Assembly: GCA_009910795.1 (NCBI GenBank)
Contig: VMEE01000018.1
Location: forward strand, 97,825-161,824
DNA from: Dehalobacter sp. CP
Lineage (GTDB): Bacteria; Bacillota_B; Desulfitobacteriia; Desulfitobacteriales; Syntrophobotulaceae
DNA: 64,000 nt
Reading direction: 5' to 3'
This document shows positions 42,002-51,656 of this stretch, in pieces (the first letter of the stretch is position 1; each line of letters starts with the position of its first letter). The translations under genes were made by a program, and so were the position numbers. Below the pieces are notes generated by a model. The model was not told where the DNA came from and did not search any database. It saw nothing but the letters and a program-made list of their open reading frames with translations.

Positions 42002-43630
42002 ATGTTCAAGAGAAAGCCGGGAGCGCTTGCGGTTCTGCTGATCGTATTATTGTTTTTGCCGGTCCATAGTTCCGGAGTATTTGGGGCAGAGATTCAGACG
42101 TACCAGAATCCTTCCCTGGAGGTCGTTGCTCAGAAGCTTGAGACGATTTCCAAAAGCAAAGGAATCCCGAGCGTGCTGCTAAAAACAATTGCCTATTGTG
42201 AATCGGGTTGGAGACAATTCGATCAAAGTGGTGAAGTAGTAACCGGAAGAACAGACGGTACCTCGAATCCTGCCCTCGGAATCATGCAGGTTACCAGTTA
42301 TGATCCCGGAGATACCGAAGAAGTTAATAAACTTAAATATGATATCGACTATAATATTTCCCGCGGGGCTGATCTGCTGAATCAAAAATGGCAGATGGTG
42401 CCGAAGATTGGTGATGGGGACCGCAACAAATTGGAGAACTGGTATTTTGCGCTTTGGGCCTATCATGGCTGGTTGGCGTACAACAACCCGAATAATGCTG
42501 CTGCCAGAGGCGAGGTAGCTTATCAGGACGCGATCATTCGCAAAGCCGCGACAGCATATTTTCTGGGTCTTATCGTACCTGTCCAAATTACGCCGGTTCC
42601 CGCCGAACTTCTTCCGCTTGGCACGCTTCCAAGCAGCAGTCAGAGCTGGAATACACCTGAACCGTATACCCTGGGAGACTTAACTTCCAGCACAGTTGGT
42701 ACAACCACCAGAATCTCAGGTCAGGACAGGATAGACACGGTCAATCAAATTGCCTTGAACGGATGGCCGAGTGGTGCTCAGACCGTCATCCTTACCCGTT
42801 CAGATGCGTTTCCTGATGCCCTGGCCGGCGTGCCTCTGGCTAAAAAATATAATGCACCGATTTTGCTTACGAGCCCGGATCAACTTGATCAAGGTGTCAT
42901 TGAGGTGTTGAATACCTTAAAGCCGACAAAAGTGATTATTCTGGGCGGAGAGAAGGCCGTCAGCAAATCAGCCGAGACTAGACTCAAGGCCGTTTTGACC
43001 TGGACCTCTGATGTTTTCCGGATTGCCGGGGCGGATCGTTATCAGACTGCGGTACTGATTGCCGCTGATTTCCCCAAAGATGCCAGCGTGGCTATTGCTA
43101 CGGGTATGGATTTCCCGGATGCGTTAAGCCTGGCCACAGCTGCAGCTGCGAACGAAATGCCTCTGCTGCTCACTTCAACCCGGAGCCTGCCTGAGGTTAC
43201 CAGACAGGACTTAAGCAAACGTTCACCGGGAAAAATCTATATTGGCGGCGGGGAAAAAGTCATTACTGCTGAAGTAGTGACAGCCCTGACTCAGACAACC
43301 GGATTGTCTGCGGGGAACATTGTTCGTTTTGCCGGGAGCAACCGTTATGAGACTTCGGTGATGATTGCGGAAGCGTTCTTTCCCAGTACGCAGGAGATTT
43401 ATATGGCTACTGGACTCGATTTTGCAGATCCTCTCGCCGCTGGCGCCCTGGCTGCAACGAAGAATGCCTGTCTATTGCTGATTTCTCCGCAGGGCTTCAC
43501 GACAAACGGGCCAACAGAAAATTATCTAAAAAAGATGGCTTCTTCCACAAATGTTAAAGTGATCGGCCCGGAAGCTTCTATTTCTGAATATACGGTTACC
43601 CGTGTAAAATATTTACTCAGACAGATGTGA
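42002..43630 (+). CDS. Secreted lytic transglycosylase-like protein with three CWB2 repeats (copy 1)
   Basis: This 542-residue protein has a signal peptide (LAVLLIVLLFLPVHSSGVFG). Residues of about 38-190 form a transglycosylase-like domain with the catalytic Glu in AYCESGWRQFD and the GIMQV motif. The rest is three cell-wall-binding 2 repeats (starts near TRISGQDRIDTVNQIALNGW, FRIAGADRYQTAVLIAADF and VRFAGSNRYETSVMIAEAF), which bind anionic wall polymers, as in clostridial S-layer-type proteins. It would cut or remodel peptidoglycan at the surface. A closely similar gene follows at 44078. Confidence 0.92.
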   Translation: MFKRKPGALAVLLIVLLFLPVHSSGVFGAEIQTYQNPSLEVVAQKLETISKSKGIPSVLLKTIAYCESGWRQFDQSGEVVTGRTDGTSNPALGIMQVTSYDPGDTEEVNKLKYDIDYNISRGADLLNQKWQMVPKIGDGDRNKLENWYFALWAYHGWLAYNNPNNAAARGEVAYQDAIIRKAATAYFLGLIVPVQITPVPAELLPLGTLPSSSQSWNTPEPYTLGDLTSSTVGTTTRISGQDRIDTVNQIALNGWPSGAQTVILTRSDAFPDALAGVPLAKKYNAPILLTSPDQLDQGVIEVLNTLKPTKVIILGGEKAVSKSAETRLKAVLTWTSDVFRIAGADRYQTAVLIAADFPKDASVAIATGMDFPDALSLATAAAANEMPLLLTSTRSLPEVTRQDLSKRSPGKIYIGGGEKVITAEVVTALTQTTGLSAGNIVRFAGSNRYETSVMIAEAFFPSTQEIYMATGLDFADPLAAGALAATKNACLLLISPQGFTTNGPTENYLKKMASSTNVKVIGPEASISEYTVTRVKYLLRQM

Positions 43631-44077
43631 TTGATAACATAAATCAATGATAGATTAGTCAAAAATCTGTTGGTAATTCGTCCATAACCAGCCAATTTGA
43701 TGAGAAGGGTTTGCAAGCATCATCATTCATTAGATGGAATAATATTGACCTTTTCCGGCAAGCAGCACTTCTTGTCGGAATTTTGTTTATGAGCGTTCAT
43801 GCGGCTTTCAGCGATTTGGAAAAATTTTGGGGAAGGAAAATCTGTCTCTAAGACGAATTTATTTACTCTAAACTTCTTTCAAGTTTTGTGACGGCTACGA
43901 AGATGGCATACGATGTGCCTGGTGTCGAATGCGTCAGGATGACAAAGCATTTGACTGGTCTCATGCCGCGATGTCCATGGGTAGACTCGTGCAGCGTTGC
44001 CACGGACGGCAAAGAGCTGCCGGTGCCACGGATAGCAAGGAGCAGCGGTTTCTGTGTTTCTGATTAGGAGGTAATTA
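43631..44077 (+). other. 447-base gap between the two CWB2 genes
   Basis: The gap holds an AT-rich first part without a clear terminator and the degenerate repeat copy F (43938-44048). GATTAGGAGG just before 44078 is the ribosome site of the second gene. No other gene was seen. Confidence 0.6.
43938..44048 (+). repeat. Repeat-family copy F (degenerate)
   Basis: TTGCC-ACGGAC-GGCAA (43997-44012) is a perfect hairpin of the family type. A second at about 44025-44036 (GCC-ACGGAT-AGC) has a mismatched closing pair. ATGCCGCGATGTCCATGGGTAGAC (43963-43986) matches the inner part of copies C and E in weakened form. The outer arms are not recognisable. Confidence 0.6.
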
Positions 44078-45727
44078 ATGCGTTCGAAAAAATATATCCG
44101 GTTATTACTGACCGTGCTTTTCAGTATTTTGCTGCTGATTCCGGCCAGGCCGCTGCTTGTTCAGGCAGCAAACCAGAATCCTACTCCGGAGGAGATATCC
44201 AAGATATTTGACCAGGTGGCCCTGGAGGAAAAAGTCCCTGCGGAGATCCTTAAAGCGATTGCGTTCAAAGAATCAGGCTGGCGTCAATGGAACAGTTCAG
44301 GCAATGTTGTGATGGGGGGCTCAGGCAGCAGGCCTTACCTCGGTATTATGCAGATTGGGGTATATGATCCTTCCGATTCGGAGACGATTAACCACCTGAA
44401 AACGGATATTGCCTATAATATTGCCTATGGGGCTGAAGTCCTGAAATCCAAGTGGAATATGACGCCGATCATCGGAGACGGTGACCCCGGAAAACTGGAA
44501 AACTGGTACTTTGCGATTTGGGCCTATAACAGCTGGTCTACCGTCAATAATCCAAATACTGCGGCTGCTTCAGGCAGAGTGGCCTACCAGGATAAAATCT
44601 TGAAACTGATTGCCACCGATTATTATGAGGGCCTGACTGATCCTGTCAGTATCACACCGGTGTCGAAGTCGCTGCTGCCGGCGGGGACACTACCGTCAAA
44701 GAATTCTGTCTGGAAGACGCCCGAACCGATCCACTATGCCGGTTACACCCTGGGTCTTCCCATGATCTCCAGAAGTCAAAACAATTTACTACTCTCAACT
44801 GTGAAAAGAATTTCCGGCATGGACAGGATTGATACTGCGATAAAAATCGCTTATGAAGGGTGGCCTTACGGCTGTGAGACGGTCATCATCGCGAGGTCCG
44901 ATGCTTTTGCGGATGCCTTGGCCGGTGTATCCCTGGCGAAACAGAATCATGCGCCCATTCTTCTTACTTCAAGGGACCAGCTTGACCAGAGGGTGGAGAA
45001 CGCTCTAACAGTTCTGAAACCGCTGAAAGTGATTATTCTTGGCGGTGAAACTGCGTTGTCATCCGGGGTGGAGAACAGACTGAAGGAAGTTGTTTCCTGG
45101 ACAGAAGATTTTGAGCGGATAGCGGGTCAGGACAGATATGAGACCGCAGCGCTCATTGCGTCCCATTTTCCTGAAGGCAGCGGAGTTGCCGTTGCGACCG
45201 GATCAAACTTCCCGGATGCTTTAGGTATTGCTTCAGCTGCCGCGGCCAAAGGATATCCGCTGCTTCTGACGGCAAAAGACAGCCTGCCGCAGGCCACCGC
45301 AGAACTTCTGCAGACCCTGAAACCGTCTGAGTTATATATTGCCGGCGGGGAAGGGGCTGTATCGTCCGGGGTCGCCGGCAGCATCGCTGGCATCGCAGGT
45401 CTCTCCGCGGATAAAGTCCGGCGTTTTGCCGGTAATAACCGCTACAATACTTCGCTCACAGTCGTGCAGTCCCTGTATCCCGATGCCCAAAAAATCTACC
45501 TGGCGACCGGGGAGGGTTTCCCGGATGCTTTAGCGGGAGCAGCGCTTGCTGCCAATATGGATACGCCGCTGCTGCTGATTCCGACGGAAGGGCCTGCAGC
45601 CGGTTCCGACACCGAGAAGTATTTTCAAAGTATCTCGCCGGACGTGGAACTGGTGGTTCTCGGAGGCAAATCCGTCATCAGTGACAATGCGATTATCCGG
45701 ATCAAATACCAGATGGTTAAAATATAG
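44078..45727 (+). CDS. Secreted lytic transglycosylase-like protein with three CWB2 repeats (copy 2)
   Basis: This 549-residue paralogue of the protein at 42002 has the same order: signal peptide (LLLTVLFSILLLIPARPLLV), transglycosylase-like domain with catalytic Glu in AFKESGWRQWN and GIMQI, then three CWB2 repeats (KRISGMDRIDTAIKIAYEGW, ERIAGQDRYETAALIASHF, RRFAGNNRYNTSLTVVQSL). The two differ at many positions through their whole length, so the duplication is not recent. GGAGG precedes the ATG. A terminator follows, separating it from the polysaccharide cluster. Confidence 0.92.
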   Translation: MRSKKYIRLLLTVLFSILLLIPARPLLVQAANQNPTPEEISKIFDQVALEEKVPAEILKAIAFKESGWRQWNSSGNVVMGGSGSRPYLGIMQIGVYDPSDSETINHLKTDIAYNIAYGAEVLKSKWNMTPIIGDGDPGKLENWYFAIWAYNSWSTVNNPNTAAASGRVAYQDKILKLIATDYYEGLTDPVSITPVSKSLLPAGTLPSKNSVWKTPEPIHYAGYTLGLPMISRSQNNLLLSTVKRISGMDRIDTAIKIAYEGWPYGCETVIIARSDAFADALAGVSLAKQNHAPILLTSRDQLDQRVENALTVLKPLKVIILGGETALSSGVENRLKEVVSWTEDFERIAGQDRYETAALIASHFPEGSGVAVATGSNFPDALGIASAAAAKGYPLLLTAKDSLPQATAELLQTLKPSELYIAGGEGAVSSGVAGSIAGIAGLSADKVRRFAGNNRYNTSLTVVQSLYPDAQKIYLATGEGFPDALAGAALAANMDTPLLLIPTEGPAAGSDTEKYFQSISPDVELVVLGGKSVISDNAIIRIKYQMVKI

Positions 45728-45732
45728 CATGA

Positions 45733-45766
45733 GGGGGACAAGGAGACGGATCTTTGTCCCCCTTTT
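45733..45766 (+). terminator. Intrinsic terminator before the polysaccharide cluster
   Basis: GGGGGACAA and TTGTCCCCC form a 9-bp stem followed by TTTT. The stem is like the hairpin at 22419. Confidence 0.85.
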
Positions 45767-45847
45767 GAATTGTAAAATGAGGAAAACTGTAGTAAACTGA
45801 TAAACGGTGAAAACGAATTACGTCCTGAAAGGTCGGAAAACGATAAC

Positions 45848-47686
45848 GTGGCACATCCCAAACGCACCTTATTTTTAATGCTTACCGATGCTTTATTGAT
45901 TAATCTTGCCCTTTTTTTAAGCTTCTACCTGCGTCTTTCCGAAGAGGCTGATCTGCAGGCGGAGTTTGTCAAATATTTGGGCACTTATTTGAATGCCGCG
46001 ATCGTGTCAACCTTCGTGCTCATTGTGACGTTCCACTTTTTTGGATTGTATAAAAATATTTGGCGATATGCCAGTGTCAGAGAACTTCTTTCTATTGTTT
46101 ACGCTGTAACCGTCGGTGCGGCGCTCACAGTCATGGCGGTCTATTTTATTTCCCCGCTCAGACTTCCGCATTCGGTCAGCGTTTACTTCTGGCTGATGCT
46201 GATTGTTTTGATCGGCGGACTCCGGTTCAGCCAGAGGATGCGCCAGGAGAATACTATTTTTGCCGTATCCAACAAATCGCAGCGAAAAGTACTGATTATC
46301 GGAGCCGGTGACGCAGGCGTTCTTGCTTTAAGGGAACTCAAGAAAAGAGATTTTCAAGAAGGTGTACCCGTCGGTTTTATTGACGACAGCAAAAGTAAGA
46401 TCAATCTTCATGTTCAAGGATTTCCGGTGTTGGGTTCCCGTGACGACATCCGGCGCATTGTTGAAAACTATGCTGTTGATGAGATTATCATTGCGATCCC
46501 TTCTGCCGATGGAGAGACTGTCAGGGAGATCGTGGAAATATGCAAAGAGACCCGAGCGGCCTTAAAGATTATGCCCGGCGTATACGACATCCTGAGCGGC
46601 AAGATTACGGTGAGTTCTTTAAGGGAAGTACAGGTCGAAGACCTTCTCGGGCGCGAACAGGTATCGGTGGATTTGGAAGAGGTGGCAGGCTACCTGAAAA
46701 ACCAGGTTGTCGTGGTGACCGGTGCCGGAGGCTCCATCGGATCGGAGCTTTGCAGGCAGATTGTCAAATTTTTTCCCTCAAAGCTTATTCTGGCCGGACA
46801 CGGGGAAAACTGTATTTTTGATATTGAGCAGGAATTGAAGAATTTCCCGATAGTGACGGAAATTTTTGATATTAAGGATGCCGGTAAGGTTAACCTTGTT
46901 TTTGAAAAGTACAAGCCTTACGTGGTTTTTCATGCAGCTGCGCACAAGCATGTGCCGCTGATGGAGGTAAATCCTGAGGAAGCGTTAAAAAATAATGTTA
47001 TGGGCACGAACAACCTTGCTGCAGCGGCAGACAAAAACGGAGTCAGAACATTTGTGCTGATCTCCACCGACAAGGCGGTCAATCCCACCAGCATCATGGG
47101 CGCATCTAAAAGGATGGCCGAGATGGTCATCCAGGACTATGATAAGAGATCTGAGACCAAGTTTGTCGCCGTACGCTTTGGCAATGTTCTCGGAAGCCGC
47201 GGAAGCGTCATCCCTACGTTTAAAAAGCAGATTATGGCGGGGGGACCGGTAACGGTGACGGATCCTAGGATGACCCGTTACTTTATGACCATCCCCGAAG
47301 CAAGCCAACTGGTCATTCAGGCCGGCGCGATGGCCTCAGGCGGAGAAATTTTTATTCTTGATATGGGCAAGCCTGTGAAGATCGTTGATCTGGCCAAGGA
47401 CCTTATCCGTTTATCAGGTTTTGAACCGGGCAAAGATATGCAGATTGAGTTTACCGGCGTGAGACCGGGGGAGAAACTTTTTGAAGAAATTCTGACTTCG
47501 GAAGAAGGTACGACAGCAACCAAACATAAACGCATTTTCGTAGCAAGGCCCAACCATATTGATCATGAGGCGATTGAAGGACTGGTGCAGAAGATACGCG
47601 AGCGTGGCAGCTATATGGACAGGGAGGAAATCAACACTTCCATCAGGACACTTCTTCCTGACTTTGGGAAGACCATAAAAACTTAG
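45848..47686 (+). CDS. Membrane nucleotide-sugar 4,6-dehydratase (WbpM/PglF/CapD type)
   Basis: This 612-residue protein has four transmembrane helices (about 10-115), a first Rossmann-like CoA-binding-type domain (VLIIGAGDAGVLALRELKK) and a C-terminal dehydratase domain with VVVTGAGGSIGSELCRQI. The active-site region is STDKAVNPTSIMGASKRMAE, with Met in place of the usual Tyr and a conserved Lys, as in the long UDP-GlcNAc 4,6-dehydratases. The product would be a UDP-4-keto-6-deoxy-HexNAc. It starts the cluster at a GTG. Its product can feed the aminotransferase at 61951 for a bacillosamine-type sugar. Confidence 0.93.
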   Translation: MAHPKRTLFLMLTDALLINLALFLSFYLRLSEEADLQAEFVKYLGTYLNAAIVSTFVLIVTFHFFGLYKNIWRYASVRELLSIVYAVTVGAALTVMAVYFISPLRLPHSVSVYFWLMLIVLIGGLRFSQRMRQENTIFAVSNKSQRKVLIIGAGDAGVLALRELKKRDFQEGVPVGFIDDSKSKINLHVQGFPVLGSRDDIRRIVENYAVDEIIIAIPSADGETVREIVEICKETRAALKIMPGVYDILSGKITVSSLREVQVEDLLGREQVSVDLEEVAGYLKNQVVVVTGAGGSIGSELCRQIVKFFPSKLILAGHGENCIFDIEQELKNFPIVTEIFDIKDAGKVNLVFEKYKPYVVFHAAAHKHVPLMEVNPEEALKNNVMGTNNLAAAADKNGVRTFVLISTDKAVNPTSIMGASKRMAEMVIQDYDKRSETKFVAVRFGNVLGSRGSVIPTFKKQIMAGGPVTVTDPRMTRYFMTIPEASQLVIQAGAMASGGEIFILDMGKPVKIVDLAKDLIRLSGFEPGKDMQIEFTGVRPGEKLFEEILTSEEGTTATKHKRIFVARPNHIDHEAIEGLVQKIRERGSYMDREEINTSIRTLLPDFGKTIKT

Positions 47687-47743
47687 GCAGCGCAGTCCTG
47701 ACCATCATGAACGCTTGCACCACAGATATAAGGAGGAACTTCT

Positions 47744-49099
47744 ATGTTGGAAGTTAAAAATGTCATTACGCAGAATCATCCTGTTGCCCTGGAACTCAAA
47801 AAGAAAATTGAAAACCATACCGCCCGGATCGGCGTGATCGGTCTTGGTTATGTCGGCCTGCCGCTGGCAGTTGAGAAAGGCAAGGTTGGTTTCCCGGTTC
47901 TCGGATTTGATATTAATGCCGAGAAAGTCGCCATGGTATCAGCCGGAGAAAACTATATCGGAGATGTCAAGGATGAGGAACTTAAAGAACTTGTCGATAA
48001 AAAGATCCTTCAGGCAACCACTGATTTTACCAAACTTGCCGACTGTGATGTGGTGATCATTTGTGTACCGACACCGCTGACCATTACCAGGGATCCGGAT
48101 ATTTCCTATATGAAGGCTTCCGCTGAGGAAGTCGGAAAAACCATTCGTCAGGGGCAGCTTGTCACACTTGAGAGCACGACATATCCTGGGACCACGCAGG
48201 AAGTGATCCTGCCGATTCTGGAACAGTCGGGGCTTAAAGTCGGAAAAGACTTTTTCCTGGCCTTCTCGCCGGAAAGAGTTGACCCCGGTAACAAACGTTT
48301 TTCAACGAAGAATACCTCCAAAGTTGTCGGCGGCGTAACGTCTTACTGCCTGGAGATTGCTTATACCTTATATGCACAGACCATTGTGAATGTCGTACCT
48401 GTCAGCTCACCGGCTGCAGCCGAACTCACCAAAGTATTTGAAAATACCTACCGCGCAGTCAATATCGCACTCGTGAATGAAATGATGCTGTTATGCGACC
48501 GGATGGGGCTTGATGTTTGGGAGATCGTCGAAGCTGCTTCGACGAAACCTTTTGGCATCCATACGTTTTATCCGGGACCGGGTGTTGGCGGCCACTGCAT
48601 TCCGATTGATCCGTTCTACCTTACCTGGAAAGCCAGAGAGTATGACTTCCATACCCGCTTTATTGAACTGGCCGGCGAGATCAATGTTGAAGTTTCTTCT
48701 TATGTCGTCAATAAAGTATACCGGGCTTTAAATTCCCTGAATAAAAGCGTTAAGGATGCCAAAGTCCTGGTCGTAGGTGTCGCTTATAAAAAGGATATTG
48801 AGGATGTCCGCGAATCACCGGCCCTGATCATCATGGAACTCTTGCGCAAGGAAGGCGCCGTATTAACCTACCATGACCCTTACGTACCGGTGATCGAGCC
48901 GCATGGCGGCAGCACCATGCATCTGGAAAGCATCGCGCTAACCCCGGATGTATTGCAGGAGGCTGACTGCGTCTTGATTATCACCGACCACAGTGCTATA
49001 GACTACGAACAAATCGTCCAATATGCGCCGTTGGTCGTCGATACGCGCAATGCGACCAAAGACGTGCGGCAGATGCGTGAAAAAATATTCAAGATCTAA
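47744..49099 (+). CDS. UDP-HexNAc 6-dehydrogenase (WbpA type)
   Basis: This 451-residue enzyme oxidises C6 of a UDP-N-acetylhexosamine in two steps with NAD. It has the Rossmann motif IGVIGLGYVGLPLAV, the middle-domain PERVDPGNKRF and SSPAAAELTKVFENTYRAVN, and catalytic Cys285 in GPGVGGHCIPIDPFY. The C-terminal domain GVAYKKDIEDVRESPALIIM is standard. GGAGG precedes the ATG. The following genes supply the other steps to UDP-2,3-diacetamido-glucuronic acid, so UDP-GlcNAc is the likely substrate. Confidence 0.93.
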   Translation: MLEVKNVITQNHPVALELKKKIENHTARIGVIGLGYVGLPLAVEKGKVGFPVLGFDINAEKVAMVSAGENYIGDVKDEELKELVDKKILQATTDFTKLADCDVVIICVPTPLTITRDPDISYMKASAEEVGKTIRQGQLVTLESTTYPGTTQEVILPILEQSGLKVGKDFFLAFSPERVDPGNKRFSTKNTSKVVGGVTSYCLEIAYTLYAQTIVNVVPVSSPAAAELTKVFENTYRAVNIALVNEMMLLCDRMGLDVWEIVEAASTKPFGIHTFYPGPGVGGHCIPIDPFYLTWKAREYDFHTRFIELAGEINVEVSSYVVNKVYRALNSLNKSVKDAKVLVVGVAYKKDIEDVRESPALIIMELLRKEGAVLTYHDPYVPVIEPHGGSTMHLESIALTPDVLQEADCVLIITDHSAIDYEQIVQYAPLVVDTRNATKDVRQMREKIFKI

Positions 49100-49144
49100 A
49101 TAAATTAAAAGAGGCCCTGTCCGTATGATTGGAGAGTGAAATTT

Positions 49145-50188
49145 TTGACTGAAGACAAAATAGTATTTGGCGTAATCGGGTGCGGAAGAATTGCCCCGAA
49201 ACATACGGAATCGATTATGGCTATTCCCGGCGCAGAGCTGGCTGCTGTCTGTGACATTGTGCCGGAAAGGGCTGAAGATTTTGCCAGCAAGTACAAGGCG
49301 CAGCCGTATCTGGATTATCACGATCTTTTGAAGAGAGAAGATATCGATATTGTCACGATCGCAACCCCGAGCGGAAGCCATGCGGAAATCGGGATTGCAG
49401 CGGCCAGGGCCGGCAAACATGTGATGGTCGAGAAGCCCATGTCTATGACGCTCCGCGAAGCAGATCTGCTGATCAGGACCTGCAGGGAGAACGGTGTCAA
49501 ACTGGCGGTTATTCACCAGAACCGCTTTAATAAATCAATTAAATTACTGAAAAACGCTTTGGAGGCAGGCCGTTTTGGGAAACTGACCCACGGGCAGGCG
49601 ACAGTCCGCTGGAACCGGGGCATGGACTATTATCTGCAGGCACCTTGGAGAGGCACCAAACTGCAGGACGGCGGCGTCCTGATGAATCAGTCCATTCATA
49701 ATATTGATTTATTACAATGGATGTTTGGCCCCGTAGAATCCGTTTTTGGCTATACCCATACCGCCTTAAGAAATATTGAAATGGAAGATGTCGCCGGAGC
49801 GGTATTGAAGTTTAAGAACGGCGCAATCGGGCTGATTGAGGCTGCTTCCACGATCTATCCGAAGAACATTGAGGAAACGCTGAATGTTTTTGGAGAGACA
49901 GGCTCAGCCGTGATCGGCGGGATCGCAGTGAACCGCGTCGAAGTATGGGAATTCCCAGGCAGCGAAGCTGAAAAACAGCAGATCTTTGCTGCCCAGGAGA
50001 CCGATCCGCCTGACGTGTACGGATTCGGCCACCGGGAAATCATTGAGGATATGATCCAAGCAGTCAGGACCGGCGGGATTCCGGCAGTTTCTGGTGAAGA
50101 GGGACGGAAAGCACTTGAAATCATTTTATCCATCTATAAATGCCAGGAAACCGGGGTGCCGGTTAAACTTCCGTTAATTGAAGATTAA
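49145..50188 (+). CDS. Gfo/Idh/MocA oxidoreductase (WbpB type 3-dehydrogenase)
   Basis: This 347-residue protein has the N-terminal NAD domain (VFGVIGCGRIAPKH) and the family motif VEKPMSMTLREADLLI with the catalytic-region Lys. The C-terminal domain has WRGTKLQDGGVLMNQSIHNIDLLQW, which contains the conserved His-Asp region. In WbpB the enzyme oxidises C3 of UDP-GlcNAc-uronate before transamination. The start is a TTG at 49145, 8 bases after GGAGAG; a GTG three codons earlier overlaps that site. Confidence 0.9.
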   Translation: MTEDKIVFGVIGCGRIAPKHTESIMAIPGAELAAVCDIVPERAEDFASKYKAQPYLDYHDLLKREDIDIVTIATPSGSHAEIGIAAARAGKHVMVEKPMSMTLREADLLIRTCRENGVKLAVIHQNRFNKSIKLLKNALEAGRFGKLTHGQATVRWNRGMDYYLQAPWRGTKLQDGGVLMNQSIHNIDLLQWMFGPVESVFGYTHTALRNIEMEDVAGAVLKFKNGAIGLIEAASTIYPKNIEETLNVFGETGSAVIGGIAVNRVEVWEFPGSEAEKQQIFAAQETDPPDVYGFGHREIIEDMIQAVRTGGIPAVSGEEGRKALEIILSIYKCQETGVPVKLPLIED

Positions 50189-50260
50189 AAGAAGCCATGC
50201 ACTTCCTTTCGGTTGGTACATATTTGTATAGTACACTAAAACCGGAAAGGAGACAGAAAA

Positions 50261-50503
50261 ATGAGACCTCCTTATGATGGACCGGGGCCGGGAACATATT
50301 CGATGATGCCGGATTATCACCAGACAATGATGCAGGTCGAGCTTGCCGTCAGGCATGGAATGAGAGAAGCGGGGACTGTGAATGTTAGACACGGTGTTAT
50401 GGAAACAGCCCTTATTGCTTACCTATTAGGCAAAGGCTTTGACTATTATCAGGCAGTCCGGATCGTAGAATCCTGGGAACGGAATGAAACTTTCCCTATG
50501 TAA
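50261..50503 (+). CDS. Small protein of unknown function within the polysaccharide cluster
   Basis: This 80-residue protein begins with a Pro/Gly-rich segment (RPPYDGPGPGTYSMMPDY) followed by a helical region (MQVELAVRHGMREAGTVNVRHGVMETALIAYLLGKGFDYYQAVRIVESW). No signal peptide or cysteine is present. AAAGGAGA lies about 8 bases before the ATG, and a terminator follows, so it is a unit of its own between wbpB- and wbpD-type genes. I do not recognise it; its place splits an otherwise coherent pathway. Confidence 0.75.
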   Translation: MRPPYDGPGPGTYSMMPDYHQTMMQVELAVRHGMREAGTVNVRHGVMETALIAYLLGKGFDYYQAVRIVESWERNETFPM

Positions 50504-50536
50504 ATGTTATTTATCAAGGTGAAAGTCACTACATGT

Positions 50537-50570
50537 GAGGATGTTTATAGCAAAGCATCCTCGTTTATTT
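50537..50570 (+). terminator. Intrinsic terminator after the small gene
   Basis: GAGGATG and CATCCTC form a 7-bp stem with a 12-base loop, followed by GTTTATTTG. The stem is almost the same as that of the rubredoxin terminator. Confidence 0.65.
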
Positions 50571-50700
50571 GTTTCAGAAAGTATAAGCACTTCCTAATAC
50601 ATCTAAAGGAAACTAAGGCTTGGTGCAAGCTAAGTATTCTTAGTGATAGCTTGTTTTTAGAATATTGATAAATTAAACTGTATAGAAAGAAGGGTTTGAT

Positions 50701-51561
50701 TTGGCAGCTGAAATTCATTCCGGAGCGGTTATCGCGGCTAGCGCTATGATTGGGAAACAGGTAAGTATCGCTCCTTTTTGCGTAATAGGGGAGAATGTCG
50801 TAATTGAAGACGGGGCAATACTGGAGCCGGGGTGTGTACTGGCGGATGGAGTGAAGGTTGGTAAAGATGTTAAACTTGGATGCCATGTCACCTTGGGAAA
50901 TCAGGTAGTTTTGGAAGCCGGGGTTACCGCAGGGGATCATACCGTGGTGTATCCGGGGACAGTCATTGGAGAAGACACGTTTGTCGGCAGCAATTCGTCA
51001 ATAGGACGCCCGCCGCGCGCAGCGGCAACCAGTACGGTCAAAAACACGGAAGATCTGCCGCCGCTTACAGTTGGTAAAAAGTGTACCATTGGCTGCTCCT
51101 CGGTGATTTATTCCGGTACGGAGCTCGGCGACGGGGTTTTTATCGGAGACAGGGCCTTGGTCCGGGAGCGTTGCATGCTTGGTGATAAAGTTGTTGTCGG
51201 CAGCGGCAGTGCTGTCGAGAATAATACCAGGATCGGATCTTTTACGAAGATCCAGACCGGCTCCTACATTACCGCATATATGGAGATTGAAGAAAATGTC
51301 TTCATTGCGCCGATGGTGACAACGACGAATGACAATTATATGGGGCGGACCGAAAAACGTTTTAAACATATCAAGGGAGCCGTAATCCGCAGGGCAGCAC
51401 GGATCGGAGGAGGAGCGATCCTGCTTCCGGGCATTGAAGTCGCGGAAGAGACATTTGTCGCGGCAGGTTCGCTCATCACAAAAGATACAGTTGCCGGGAA
51501 GGTCTACAAAGGATTTCCTGCCAAAGCCGTCCGGGATGTCCCGGAAGATGAGCTGATCTAG
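50701..51561 (+). CDS. Left-handed beta-helix acyltransferase (probable WbpD-type N-acetyltransferase)
   Basis: This 286-residue protein is built of hexapeptide repeats along most of its length ([LIV]-G-x4 pattern, for example VKVGKDVKLGCHVTLGNQVV and TIGCSSVIYSGTELGDGVFI). It has a short C-terminal part, KVYKGFPAKAVRDVPEDEL, typical of sugar O- or N-acetyltransferases. WbpD-type enzymes acetylate the 3-amino group of UDP-GlcNAc3N-uronate. This protein is about 90 residues longer than usual WbpD, with an extra N-terminal set of coils. The start is a TTG. Function is assigned from the neighbouring dehydrogenase and aminotransferase genes. Confidence 0.82.
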   Translation: MAAEIHSGAVIAASAMIGKQVSIAPFCVIGENVVIEDGAILEPGCVLADGVKVGKDVKLGCHVTLGNQVVLEAGVTAGDHTVVYPGTVIGEDTFVGSNSSIGRPPRAAATSTVKNTEDLPPLTVGKKCTIGCSSVIYSGTELGDGVFIGDRALVRERCMLGDKVVVGSGSAVENNTRIGSFTKIQTGSYITAYMEIEENVFIAPMVTTTNDNYMGRTEKRFKHIKGAVIRRAARIGGGAILLPGIEVAEETFVAAGSLITKDTVAGKVYKGFPAKAVRDVPEDELI

Positions 51562-51656
51562 CTAATGTATTACCGAGACCTACCAGGATAAACAATTATA
51601 TTAATTCTTGAAATTAACCTGTTCAGGGTGTACCCTAAATATATTGTCTGCAGTTG

